Shown piece after piece: positions 1 through 7,848 of a stretch of DNA of 20,508 nt. The position numbers were made by a program, and so were the translations under genes. Location: the NCBI GenBank assembly GCA_050256555.1, contig JBBWWC010000288.1, positions 1 to 20,508 of the forward strand. The letters run 5' to 3'. Below the pieces are notes generated by a model. That model ran no database searches, had not been told where the DNA came from, and worked only from the letters and a program-made list of their open reading frames with translations. The stretch is from UBA1146 sp050256555. Lineage in GTDB: Bacteria > Planctomycetota > UBA8108 > UBA1146. Numbering within the stretch: the stretch's first letter is position 1; each line of letters opens with the position of its first letter.

Positions 1-1
1 A

Positions 2-793
2 GAGGTAGAGACGATTCTGATCCAGGCAGACTTTGGCCCAACAGTGGCCATGGATCTCTGCGATGATCTTCGTGATGCCTATAAGGACCGGGAGTTCGCA
101 CCGGAAGAGGCGATACCTTTTCTCAAGGGACGTCTCAGCCAACGCCTCGGAGAAGGCCATAGCATCGATTGGGCCGACGAAGGAACTACCGTGATCGTCG
201 TTGCCGGAGTCAATGGCGTCGGAAAAACCACCTCCATCGCAAAGCTAGCTCATCAGTGGCGATCCGAAGGACGGAGCGTCGTCCTGGCTGCAGGCGATAC
301 CTTCCGGGCTGCCGCCATCGACCAGCTAGGAATATGGAGTGAGCGACTGGGTGTCGAAATGGTACGTGGAAAAGAAGGAGGAGATCCCGCTGCCGTCGTC
401 TTCGAAGCAGTAGAAATCGCCATGGAAAAAAAGGCTGACGTTCTCCTCATCGATACGGCCGGGCGTCTTCACACCGAAAAACCCCTGATGGACCAGCTCG
501 GAAAGATCGGTCGAGTCATCGCGAAAAAACTGGAAGGAGCTCCACACGAGGTTCTCCAGGTTCTCGATGCCACCACCGGCCAGAATGCCATCCTGCAAGC
601 GAGAGCTTTCCATGCTGCGATGCCCATCAGTGGCCTGGTTCTGACCAAGCTAGATGGCACGGCTCGGGGTGGAGTGGTCTTTCCGATCCTCCAGGAAATC
701 GGCTTACCGGTAAAATACATCGGTGTAGGAGAAGGGATTGAAGACCTGCAACCCTTTGACCCTGAAACCTTTGTCGAAGCACTCTTCGACTAA
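2..793 (+). CDS. ftsY: Signal recognition particle receptor FtsY (5' partial)
   Basis: This is the SRP receptor GTPase, which docks ribosome-SRP complexes at the cytoplasmic membrane for co-translational insertion. The reading frame is open to the left edge: codons from base 2 give VETILIQADFGPTVAM, the end of the helical N domain, so the GTG at 44 is not the true start. The NG-domain motifs appear in order: P-loop GVNGVGKTT, DTFRAAA, DTAGR, and TKLDGTARGG for guanine recognition, then the family-typical ending GVGEGIEDLQPFDPETFVEALF. The order and spacing fit FtsY. Ffh is excluded because no methionine-rich M domain follows. Any acidic A domain and membrane-binding N-terminus lie outside the window. 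The TAA stop overlaps the stop of the convergent metalloprotease gene by 4 bases. Confidence 0.96.
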   Translation, partial: EVETILIQADFGPTVAMDLCDDLRDAYKDREFAPEEAIPFLKGRLSQRLGEGHSIDWADEGTTVIVVAGVNGVGKTTSIAKLAHQWRSEGRSVVLAAGDTFRAAAIDQLGIWSERLGVEMVRGKEGGDPAAVVFEAVEIAMEKKADVLLIDTAGRLHTEKPLMDQLGKIGRVIAKKLEGAPHEVLQVLDATTGQNAILQARAFHAAMPISGLVLTKLDGTARGGVVFPILQEIGLPVKYIGVGEGIEDLQPFDPETFVEALFD

Positions 794-2082
794 TCTCCAG
801 ATTCCCCACGTAAAATTCTTTCGACCAATCCATCCCCATCAAGATCGGCTTCACGAACCGAGGCGATTCCCGTGATCACGGTATCGATAATCCCATCGCC
901 ATTCTCATCACCTCCTCCACCAGCAACAGAAGCCCAACTCATCTCGCGTGGCAATAACTTCATCGGAGGCCGACCGGCCGGCAGTAGTATTCCATGATAA
1001 CGACCCTTCTGCCCGACCGGCTGCGCCAGCACCGCATCGCCAGAATATGTGCGCCCGATGGCCAGTGGGCGGTTCCCATCGAGTGCTCCAGGAAAGGGCC
1101 CCAGAGTCTGCTCCAGCAAGGCGCCATTTCCGAACGATAAAATCAATAATCCCGTTCCATCCGCAGGACGACCTCTACCCAGTAAAAGCAACTCGGATCG
1201 ATCATCACCGTCGAGATCTGCGGCGTGGACACGCACTCGATCCATCGGTGCGAGGCCACGAATCACAGGTGCTGCTAGATGAAGCGCACCATCGGGAGCC
1301 ACGCAAAGAATTTGTAAATCAGCAGGACCGACAGCATCGCCTCCGCCATAGAGGCTCTGAATACCGAGCACATCGCAAAGACCGGGTCTCTCTGCAGCCT
1401 CTCCCTGTAGCGCTTTCATCACCGAACCTGACTGAACCGTATGCCCGAGCCCAAGAACATGCCCCGATTCATGGACGATAACGGATTCAAGAACAGGCCG
1501 GGGGGTCTCTCTGGTTCGTAATCCCAGGGGCTTATTCCTGGTCGTTTTTATCTCCGCATCTTCTTTCGTTTCGGCGACCAGATCCCACGGCACTGCCAGG
1601 TTCAGATGGATGGAGAGAGGTGTCGAATCTCCAGATCGTGGACTCGAGACTCGATGGGCCACCAGAGCTCCCCCAAGACCAAATCGATAGCAGGAATTAC
1701 CATGCTCCGGTTGTCTCCACCCGATGGTTAAAGTGGCCTCCTCATCGGTTTCTGCTCGACGAAAAGAACAGATTCCCGGGAAATTCCATTCTGCTAAAGC
1801 CTTCTCGATAATGCGCTCGGCACGGTCTACGTCGAACGGACAGTCCGTGCGGTCGTGTTGCCACAGGATTCCGTCTGCTCCAGCCACTCGCGAAAGAACA
1901 GAAAAAGGATAAACAAATGCTGGACCATCGTAGAAATCATCAAAGCCAACCGTTGGAACACGAGCTGGAGGATCTATCTGGCAGGAGACCGAGAAAAAAA
2001 GTACCCCGACGGAAAGGCCCAGAATCAAAAGCCTACGGTTAGCGTGAAAAGAACTCCAAAAAGAACTCCAAAAAGAACTCAC
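790..2082 (-). CDS. Putative lipoprotein zinc metalloprotease (matrixin-like) with C-terminal Asp-rich repeats
   Basis: This is a predicted exported zinc endopeptidase of 430 residues. The N-terminus has a short Ser/Phe/Trp repeat, two arginines (16-17), a hydrophobic stretch (18-33) and a possible lipobox FSVSC, so Cys34 may be lipidated. The catalytic region carries HESGHVLGLGH (204-214), the HExxHxxGxxH zinc site of metzincins, followed by SVM (220-222) as a likely Met-turn. This resembles M10 matrixins. The C-terminal half has Asp-rich segments AADLDGDDRSE (287-297), DENGDGIID (392-400) and ADLDGDG (412-418), like FG-GAP/VCBS propeller or calcium-binding repeats. The start is GTG at 2082, chosen for the purine-rich AGGGAGGGG upstream (2087-2095). 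The substrate is unknown. No inhibitory cysteine-switch propeptide is obvious. Confidence 0.85.
   Translation of the reverse strand: MSSFWSSFWSSFHANRRLLILGLSVGVLFFSVSCQIDPPARVPTVGFDDFYDGPAFVYPFSVLSRVAGADGILWQHDRTDCPFDVDRAERIIEKALAEWNFPGICSFRRAETDEEATLTIGWRQPEHGNSCYRFGLGGALVAHRVSSPRSGDSTPLSIHLNLAVPWDLVAETKEDAEIKTTRNKPLGLRTRETPRPVLESVIVHESGHVLGLGHTVQSGSVMKALQGEAAERPGLCDVLGIQSLYGGGDAVGPADLQILCVAPDGALHLAAPVIRGLAPMDRVRVHAADLDGDDRSELLLLGRGRPADGTGLLILSFGNGALLEQTLGPFPGALDGNRPLAIGRTYSGDAVLAQPVGQKGRYHGILLPAGRPPMKLLPREMSWASVAGGGGDENGDGIIDTVITGIASVREADLDGDGLVERILRGESGD
2047..2079 (-). repeat. 12-bp tandem repeat at the start of the metalloprotease gene
   Basis: The unit AGTTCTTTTTGG (minus strand) occurs twice, followed by nine bases of a third copy. 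It begins directly after the GTG start codon and encodes SSFW-SSFW-SSF. The unit is a multiple of three, so gain or loss of a copy would keep the frame and only change the length of the segment before the signal sequence. Confidence 0.85.
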
Positions 2083-2211
2083 AATCCCCTCCCTGAAATC
2101 AAGATCGTTGCCTGCTGCGGCTGACGCATCGATTCTGGCCTCTCTACTGCGAATCTCATCTTCTGGACCTCATCATCGTTGGTCATCAGGAACATCGAAA
2201 GCCGCTGGATG

Positions 2212-2258
2212 AAAAACCGCCCGTTGATCCGGCACAAGGGCGCAGATCAACGGGCGGT
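2212..2258 (-). terminator. Intrinsic terminator of the di-haem oxidoreductase operon
   Basis: A perfect 14-bp inverted repeat pairs ACCGCCCGTTGATC (2216-2229) with GATCAACGGGCGGT (2245-2258) across a 15-base loop. Read on the minus strand, the GC-rich stem is followed at once by five T residues (2212-2216). It lies 21 bases past the stop of the di-haem gene ending at 2280, so it should insulate the metalloprotease gene further along the same strand. Confidence 0.9.
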
Positions 2259-2279
2259 CCAGATCTCTTAAAAAAACTG

Positions 2280-3449
2280 CTACAGATCGGCAAGGAACAG
2301 CAGCAAGGCTGCTTTTTGAGCCTCAGTCAGCGCAACGTAGTTCAGCATGACCAGATCCGCCTCATCCTGGTGAGCCAGAATCGCATCTTCCAGCGTTGTT
2401 GCACTTCCATCATGAAGATAAGGGGCGGTATCTCTAATTCCCCACAGTGGTGGAGTCCGGTACACACCTACTCCAGCATCATCCTCGGCAACTCCACGAA
2501 AATCATCCGGGTGGATGTCATGGAGCAGAAGATCCGAGTAAAGAGGCACTGGCCCAGCTGTGCCCTGTAACACCGGGACATGACAGATCGCGCAACCAAC
2601 ATCGTTGAAGAGTTGTTCGCCAACCGCTACCTGCGGATCGTTATTTCCACCTCGGGGCGGATATGCCAGGTGTGCACTGAAAAATAACATGTCCGCGAAG
2701 TCCTGGGAGCTGATCTCCGGATCCGCGACGCCGTCGGCATCCGTCAACAGACCAAATCCACGACCATCGTCTTCCAAGGTCAGTCCTACTTCTCCGCTGG
2801 TGGCATCTCGGAGGAAATCGGAGAGTGTCGGAATCTGCGCCTTCCAGCCAAACTTACCCACTTCAAGAACACCAGCAACGTCGATCATACGGGCCACACC
2901 GCGGCAGCCATTTCCATCGACGTCATTGGGATCCTCGTGCGAAAAGATTTCGGAATCCGGAATCGTATCAACAAGGCCAAGACCAAGAATACTCGGAGTC
3001 TGACGCTGCTCGAAGATGTCTGCCTGAGGATCGGCATCTTCACGACCAGGCGTGTCTGGGCGACGAAGCTTACTCGCCACCTGTCCGCCCGGGAGGTCCT
3101 CGAAAGGGCCATTGCCATTGTTGTCAGAACCAAATCGAGTGACGTTTACATCCAACCCTCCACCAGCACCGAAGACCGGTTTCTGGTGACAGGAACGGCA
3201 CGAATCTGCATTCAAATCAGGAGTCCCGAGTCCTTCGGACTGACGCCAGTCTTTATCAAAAATCTTGCGACCGCGAATCCACTGCTCCAGTTCGGCAGGG
3301 TCCAGAACCCGGTCGGGTCCACCCAGCGCACCGACTGGAGGTACTGGCGTATCATCATCAATGATCTCAGCTTTGACCGCCGTGACAGCCCAACAGAGGA
3401 ACAAGAAAGCAAAAAGACTCAGAGTGAGAAAACGTTGCTTCTGAATCAT
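2280..3449 (-). CDS. Di-haem oxidoreductase family protein (DUF1111/DHOR-type)
   Basis: This is a predicted secreted c-type di-haem oxidoreductase of 389 residues, related to the MauG/cytochrome c peroxidase superfamily (COG3488-like). A signal peptide spans about 1-27, ending AVKA. The first haem site is CRSCH (84-88) and the second is CAICH (286-290). Family-typical segments are GKFGWKAQ (198-205) and RTPPLWGIRDTAPYLHDG (331-348). Haem attachment implies it acts outside the cytoplasmic membrane. Its start overlaps the stop of the upstream dockerin/di-haem gene by ATGA (3446-3449), with GGAGG as ribosome site, so the two are translationally coupled. Family members are called peroxidases or thiol oxidoreductases, but the true substrate is rarely known. 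No imelysin-family partner is adjacent, unlike some iron-uptake operons with this family. Confidence 0.88.
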   Translation of the reverse strand: MIQKQRFLTLSLFAFLFLCWAVTAVKAEIIDDDTPVPPVGALGGPDRVLDPAELEQWIRGRKIFDKDWRQSEGLGTPDLNADSCRSCHQKPVFGAGGGLDVNVTRFGSDNNGNGPFEDLPGGQVASKLRRPDTPGREDADPQADIFEQRQTPSILGLGLVDTIPDSEIFSHEDPNDVDGNGCRGVARMIDVAGVLEVGKFGWKAQIPTLSDFLRDATSGEVGLTLEDDGRGFGLLTDADGVADPEISSQDFADMLFFSAHLAYPPRGGNNDPQVAVGEQLFNDVGCAICHVPVLQGTAGPVPLYSDLLLHDIHPDDFRGVAEDDAGVGVYRTPPLWGIRDTAPYLHDGSATTLEDAILAHQDEADLVMLNYVALTEAQKAALLLFLADL

Positions 3450-4903
3450 AGGGCCTCCAAAAATCGAAGGACTGCTTGCTGCTGTATCGGTGTCAAAGCT
3501 TCGTATTCATCTCTGGCTGCTTGCGCTTCACCACCATGCATCAAAATCGCATCGTTGAGGGTGTCAGCACGGCCATCATGTAACCAGGGGCCATGAAGAC
3601 GAACTCCCCAGAGAGGCTGCGTTCTGAATTCACTTCCGGTCGTATCCAACGAAGTCGGACTGAACTGGGGCATGCCCATCGAGATTCCATCTGCCAAGCC
3701 GGGTCCCATGTCATGCAAAAGGAGATCGGTGTAGGCCTCGACCGGTCCCAGGTCCGATTCCAGCGCAGGAATGTGGCACTTGTTGCAGCTCATCTGAGAA
3801 AACAGATTCTCGCCATCCAGCTCTTCAGGGCCCATCGGTCCCTTGGGAGGTGGAGCCACGAACATGCTGAAGATCACAATGTCGCCGAAATCCTCTACCG
3901 AAATCTCAGGATCTTGAATCAGGTCATCATCGGTAGTCGGAGAGTCTGGGCCGGCCCCGACCTGCAACATCGCCGCACTGACGATCCCCCCGCTACCAAG
4001 GAAGGGATCAGTGGTGATCCCCATCTGGTTATTGATGGCTCCTCGCAGAAAAGCCTCGAGGAAGTTCGCCTGTGCTTTGAAGCCAAATCGGCCCAAATTA
4101 CCAGCGCCATCAGTATTGAAACGTCCGCTGATTCCATCTCCATCGATATCTTCAGGATCTGCATTTGAAAAAATCTCGTTGTTCGAGATTCTTTCGAAAA
4201 GACCCACTCCCAGTTGTGGAGGAGCATTTCGCTGTACAACTGTGACCGGCGAACCTCCGACCTGTGAAGGATCGGGGAAAGCGGGACGAGGATTTCCCGG
4301 CAAGGCGTAGGCCGGCATCACGATACTCGGCAGTGGCGGATCCCAGATGGGACCCTGGCTCCCGGGCACACCTACTGCAGCAAAAAAGAAGTTGCGATAG
4401 ATGGGCGAAGACCCACCGGGAACCGGCGTGCTGTGACATGCTGTACAGCTGGTCGCATTGTAAAAGGGGCCCAGCCCCTCTTCCGGCGTGAACTCCTTGC
4501 TCATCAGTTCTCGACCGCGAAGAAACGATTCAAAGGTATCCAGATCGAGCCCGGGAATTGCATCGCCTATGTTGCAGGTGGAATAAGAATCACAACCCAG
4601 AGAATCGTCGGTCGGATCGGGACCACAAATACCAAATGGAGGCTCCGGCTCTGGCCCACCAAGAAAGAGGTAATTGAAGGTACTCACTGCATCCGCAATA
4701 TTGGCGATGCCGTCATCATTGATATCCATCGCGTCGCGGCAGTAAGCCACATCGCCGAGGAACATATGGTTCAGCATCGTCACGCCATCAGCGATATTGT
4801 AGTTTCCGTCTTCATTTGCGTCCCCACGCTGAAAATCCTGTGCCAACAAAGTGGCACAAGATCCAAGGACCAATAACAAAGCGATCGAAATGCGGATTTT
4901 CAA
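3446..4903 (-). CDS. Secreted di-haem oxidoreductase with N-terminal dockerin-like repeats
   Basis: The protein is 485 residues from the preferred TTG at 4903. That start is followed by a clean signal peptide, MKIRISIALLLVLGSCATLLA, and preceded by a purine-rich AAAGGGATGGGA. The longer frame from 5026 would cover the promoter and lacks a signal. Two dockerin-type calcium-loop repeats follow: GDANEDGNYNIADG (27-40) and AMDINDDGIANIADA (58-72), each ending in a hydrophobic helix with FLG. A Pro- and Cys-containing linker (83-112) leads to the di-haem domain: CTACH (153-157), GRFGFKAQ (271-278), CNKCH (373-377) and FRTQPLWGVRLHGPWLHDG (426-444). The catalytic part is paralogous to the downstream gene. 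Dockerin-like modules in planctomycetes are usually outside cellulosomes, so a docking or calcium-binding role here is inference. Confidence 0.88.
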   Translation of the reverse strand: MKIRISIALLLVLGSCATLLAQDFQRGDANEDGNYNIADGVTMLNHMFLGDVAYCRDAMDINDDGIANIADAVSTFNYLFLGGPEPEPPFGICGPDPTDDSLGCDSYSTCNIGDAIPGLDLDTFESFLRGRELMSKEFTPEEGLGPFYNATSCTACHSTPVPGGSSPIYRNFFFAAVGVPGSQGPIWDPPLPSIVMPAYALPGNPRPAFPDPSQVGGSPVTVVQRNAPPQLGVGLFERISNNEIFSNADPEDIDGDGISGRFNTDGAGNLGRFGFKAQANFLEAFLRGAINNQMGITTDPFLGSGGIVSAAMLQVGAGPDSPTTDDDLIQDPEISVEDFGDIVIFSMFVAPPPKGPMGPEELDGENLFSQMSCNKCHIPALESDLGPVEAYTDLLLHDMGPGLADGISMGMPQFSPTSLDTTGSEFRTQPLWGVRLHGPWLHDGRADTLNDAILMHGGEAQAARDEYEALTPIQQQAVLRFLEAL

Positions 4904-5005
4904 ATCCCATCCCTTTCTTTTCGGAACTAACGCCAGGAAAAGTCGTTGTTGGAGAAAACGAAAAGCGAGCCAGCTAAAGCAAAAAGCACAACTTTCACTG
5001 AACCG

Positions 5006-5033
5006 ATTATACCCTTCAAGTAACAAGCTCCAA
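5006..5033 (-). promoter_or_regulatory. Candidate sigma-70-type promoter for the di-haem operon
   Basis: On the minus strand a perfect TATAAT (5006-5011) follows TTGGAG (5028-5033) with a 16-base spacer. Transcription would begin near 4999 and give a leader of about 95 bases before the TTG start at 4903. The longer reading frame from 5026 would start inside this promoter, which supports the TTG choice. Confidence 0.65.
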
Positions 5034-5116
5034 AGTGCCTATAATCATGATAGAACCTCGTAAAACAGCTCCAAATAGACTCTTGAGTCTCGGCGCACTT
5101 CAGCCATTCCGGAAAA

Positions 5117-5914
5117 TTAGCCCCAGCCGGCTAGAATTGCCAATGCCAGCACAGCACTCAAGACCGCCACCAATGGCTTCAGGAATCGATTCCCGCTTCT
5201 CAAAACGATTCGTCCACCCAGCATTCCCCCCAGAGCATAGGACGGAATCAGCGGGACAGCGATCGCCACAGAAAATACACCATGAGCCAGGTACCAACCG
5301 CCAGCAGCAGCCGAAATCACCATCACCAGCCACACTTTCCAGCGCACCGCATCGACCAATGGTAATCGCAAGGCCGTGGTCAAAAGCAGAATCACGAAGG
5401 CACCGATGCCAGCCCCCATGAAACCGCCGTATAAACCACAAAGAAGACAGCCGATGGAAAAGCTCAACCCCGAAATGCGCTTACGACTCCCTTGTCCCTC
5501 ACCAGGAGTCTTCAATAGCAAGAAAGCAGCCACCGCCAGCAGCAGCACACCACCCATCAATTGCTTGAAAAGACTCTGGTCGAGAGTATCGATTTCAATC
5601 GCCCCCCATGCGCCCGGGATCGCAGCGATAAAAACCAGCAAGAAGGGCCACCCACCGACAGACACAGGATCCACAGTAGCCTCACCAGCAGGTGCTTTGG
5701 CGGAGCCCCGATCACGGCTCATCGTCCAACCAGCCACGGCAGCCTGGAGCGCTACGCAGACTCGATTGGTCCCGTTGGCGACCAGCGGGTCAATCCCGAG
5801 GAAGATCAGCAGCGGGAGAACCAGCAGGGTACCGCCCCCGACAAGGGTGTTGATTGTTCCAGCAATCACCCCGACCAATGCGATGAGAGCCATTTGAACA
5901 GAATCTAGATCCAC
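5117..5914 (-). CDS. Sulfite exporter TauE/SafE family permease
   Basis: This is a 265-residue polytopic inner-membrane protein with roughly seven or eight hydrophobic helices. The N-terminus AGTINTLVGGGTLLVLPLL (18-36), the following PLVANGTNRVCVALQ, and the second half-repeat CGLYGGFMGAGIGAFVILLL are hallmarks of the TauE/SafE (DUF81) family. Members move sulfite, sulfoacetate or other organic anions, and the substrate cannot be read from sequence. The start is GTG at 5914, preceded by AGGAAGGGG (5920-5928) at 5 bases. The ATG seven codons later lacks such a site. The gene stands alone and is divergent from korA. No sulfur-metabolism gene is visible nearby, so a sulfur role is only family-based. 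Confidence 0.88.
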   Translation of the reverse strand: MDLDSVQMALIALVGVIAGTINTLVGGGTLLVLPLLIFLGIDPLVANGTNRVCVALQAAVAGWTMSRDRGSAKAPAGEATVDPVSVGGWPFLLVFIAAIPGAWGAIEIDTLDQSLFKQLMGGVLLLAVAAFLLLKTPGEGQGSRKRISGLSFSIGCLLCGLYGGFMGAGIGAFVILLLTTALRLPLVDAVRWKVWLVMVISAAAGGWYLAHGVFSVAIAVPLIPSYALGGMLGGRIVLRSGNRFLKPLVAVLSAVLALAILAGWG

Positions 5915-6016
5915 CTCGGCCCCTTCCTCAGCTCCACTGTCTCACGTAAGAGGCGACCAATACAGTCAGGTTGGCTTGATTCCATCGGTCGATCCCACGA
6001 TCCTTGCAGACCCAGC

Positions 6017-6033
6017 GGAGCCATCCGGGCTCC
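6017..6033. other. Small inverted repeat upstream of korA
   Basis: GGAGCC (6017-6022) pairs with GGCTCC (6028-6033) over a 5-base loop in the 146-base divergent gap between the TauE/SafE gene and korA. It lies about 28 bases before the korA start. I found no convincing -35/-10 pair in the gap. It could be a leader hairpin, an operator, or chance. Confidence 0.3.
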
Positions 6034-6060
6034 CCACATTTGAAACTGGAGGACAGCTGG

Positions 6061-7848
6061 ATGGATCCGGTCGTGAATGATTTTTCGATCCGTATTGCCA
6101 CTCCCAATGGCACAGGAAGTCAAACTTCCAACATCGTTATCCACCGTGCTCTGATCGGGATGGGTCTGGCAGCCAATGCCAAGAATCTGTTTCCATCGAA
6201 CATTGCCGGATTACCAACATGGTTTCAGATCCGCGTCAGTCCCGGAGGCTGGCAAACGATGACCCGACAGTGGCAAGTACTGCTGCCACTCAATCAGGCG
6301 ACCATCGGTAAGGATCTCCGTGAAAGTGCTCCCGGTACCGTCGTCATCGACAACAGCGACTGGAAGACCGCTGACAGCGAGTTCGAAGGTTTGATTCGCT
6401 ATCCGATCCCATTCGATCAACTGGCACGAAAAATCGATAACGCAAAACTGCGTCCGCGACTGAAGAACTTGATCTATGTCGGAGTGGTTGCGCAGCTGTT
6501 CGGGATTTCCATGGAGGCGGTCAAGCACGCCCTGGAATTGTCATTCCCAGGAAAAGATGCAGTTGTCGAATTGAACATGACTGCAGCAATGCTCGGATTC
6601 GAATACGCAGCCGAAAATCTATCGAAGCAAGACCCGTGGAAATTTGAACCGGCTGACCAGATCGGCGACAAAATTCTCATCGATGGAAATGAAGCCACCG
6701 CACTGGGTGCCATCTGGGGTGGAGTTTCCGTGGTCGCCTGGTACCCCATCACCCCGGCCTCCTCGGTGGCAGAATCGGTCGAGAAACACATCCACAAGCA
6801 ACGAGAAAATGATCCGGATGGCAACCAACGTTTCGTCGTCATCCAGGCGGAAGATGAACTGGCTGCAGTGGGCATGGTACTGGGGGCTGGCTGGGCAGGA
6901 GCCCGGTCGATGACCTCCACCAGTGGGCCAGGAATCTCACTGATGGCAGAGAACATGGGGCTCGGCTACTACGCCGAAATCCCGACCGTGATTTATGACA
7001 TTCAACGGGTCGGCCCATCGACCGGATTACCGACCCGTACCCAGCAAAGCGACCTCCTCCAGATCGCATTCCATTCGCACGGCGACAGTCGCTTTCCGAT
7101 GCTGATTCCATCTTCGCCAGAAGAAGCTTTCGAATTTTCCTGCCAGTCCTATGACCTGGCAGAAAAATACCAGACTCCGGTAGTGTTCCTGTCCGACCTC
7201 GATCTCGGAATGAACACCTGGGTCACCGAGCCGATGAAGGAACCCTCGACAGATTTCGACCGAGGAAAAATCGCCACCGATGAAGTGATCGAGAAACTAG
7301 AAAACTGGGGTCGGTATCGTGACGTGGATGGCGATGGAATCCCGTACCGGACCATTCCCGGCATCACCTTGCATCCTTCAGCCGCACATCTGACTCGCGG
7401 ATCTGGCCACGACGAAGATGCAAACTACAGCGAATCAGCTGAAGTCTATGCGGCAAATCTTGACCGACTGGCTCGCAAGATCGATGGAATGGTAACGGAT
7501 CTACCGGCACCGATTCGTGAAGATCGGGATAAGTCACTCGGCGTCATCGCATTCGGCACCACTGACTGGGCGATGCAAGAAGCGCTGGCTGGATTGAAAT
7601 CAGCGCCCTCCTATCTTCGCATCCGTTCCTATCCCTTCCATGCCGAGGTTGATTCGTTCATCTCTGATCACGACCAGGTTCTCGTCATCGAACAGAACCA
7701 ACAGGGCCAAATGGCACAGTTGCTACGGCTCAATAACCCCCAGAATGCGCCGAAGATTCTGTCCGCGACGTACTACGGAGGACTGCCACTCTCGACCAAA
7801 TTCGTCCAGGATTCGATCGAACAACAGCAGGGAGTGGAGGCCAAATGA
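6061..7848 (+). CDS. korA: 2-oxoacid:ferredoxin oxidoreductase, fused gamma/alpha subunit
   Basis: This is the large subunit of a CoA-dependent 2-oxoacid (probably 2-oxoglutarate) ferredoxin oxidoreductase, which decarboxylates the 2-oxoacid to acyl-CoA while reducing ferredoxin. The start at 6061 is set by GGAGGA (6048-6053) seven bases upstream, giving 595 residues. An upstream in-frame ATG at 6004 lacks such a site. The N-terminal gamma domain (about 1-190) has IATPNGTGSQTSN and NLFPSNIAGLPTWFQIRVS. The alpha (pyrimidine-binding) domain begins near 207 with DGNEATALGAIWGGV, YPITPASS and TSTSGPGISLMAEN, then domain II with the family-typical VLVIEQNQQGQMAQLLR. The stop overlaps the korB start by ATGA. 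Substrate preference between 2-oxoglutarate and other 2-oxoacids is inferred. Confidence 0.87.
   Translation: MDPVVNDFSIRIATPNGTGSQTSNIVIHRALIGMGLAANAKNLFPSNIAGLPTWFQIRVSPGGWQTMTRQWQVLLPLNQATIGKDLRESAPGTVVIDNSDWKTADSEFEGLIRYPIPFDQLARKIDNAKLRPRLKNLIYVGVVAQLFGISMEAVKHALELSFPGKDAVVELNMTAAMLGFEYAAENLSKQDPWKFEPADQIGDKILIDGNEATALGAIWGGVSVVAWYPITPASSVAESVEKHIHKQRENDPDGNQRFVVIQAEDELAAVGMVLGAGWAGARSMTSTSGPGISLMAENMGLGYYAEIPTVIYDIQRVGPSTGLPTRTQQSDLLQIAFHSHGDSRFPMLIPSSPEEAFEFSCQSYDLAEKYQTPVVFLSDLDLGMNTWVTEPMKEPSTDFDRGKIATDEVIEKLENWGRYRDVDGDGIPYRTIPGITLHPSAAHLTRGSGHDEDANYSESAEVYAANLDRLARKIDGMVTDLPAPIREDRDKSLGVIAFGTTDWAMQEALAGLKSAPSYLRIRSYPFHAEVDSFISDHDQVLVIEQNQQGQMAQLLRLNNPQNAPKILSATYYGGLPLSTKFVQDSIEQQQGVEAK

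Noticed and set aside
44..793. Complete short FtsY from GTG at 44
   Set aside because: Codons from base 2 continue the conserved N-domain sequence, so the gene simply runs off the window.
948..1481. Plus-strand open frame of 177 codons
   Set aside because: Antisense to the metalloprotease gene, with low-complexity, Arg/Pro/His-rich translation and no recognisable domain.
2937..3596. Plus-strand open frame of 219 codons
   Set aside because: Antisense to both di-haem genes, which have clear CxxCH motifs in the real frame.
4904..5026. N-terminal extension of the dockerin/di-haem protein
   Set aside because: It overlaps the promoter and has no ribosome site, while TTG at 4903 opens a clean signal peptide.
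5081..5094. AGACTCTTGAGTCT inverted repeat as terminator for the TauE/SafE gene
   Set aside because: The loop is only two bases and no T-tract follows on the minus strand.
6004..6060. Upstream start for korA
   Set aside because: The ATG at 6061 has GGAGGA at ideal distance; the extra 19 residues do not resemble the family.
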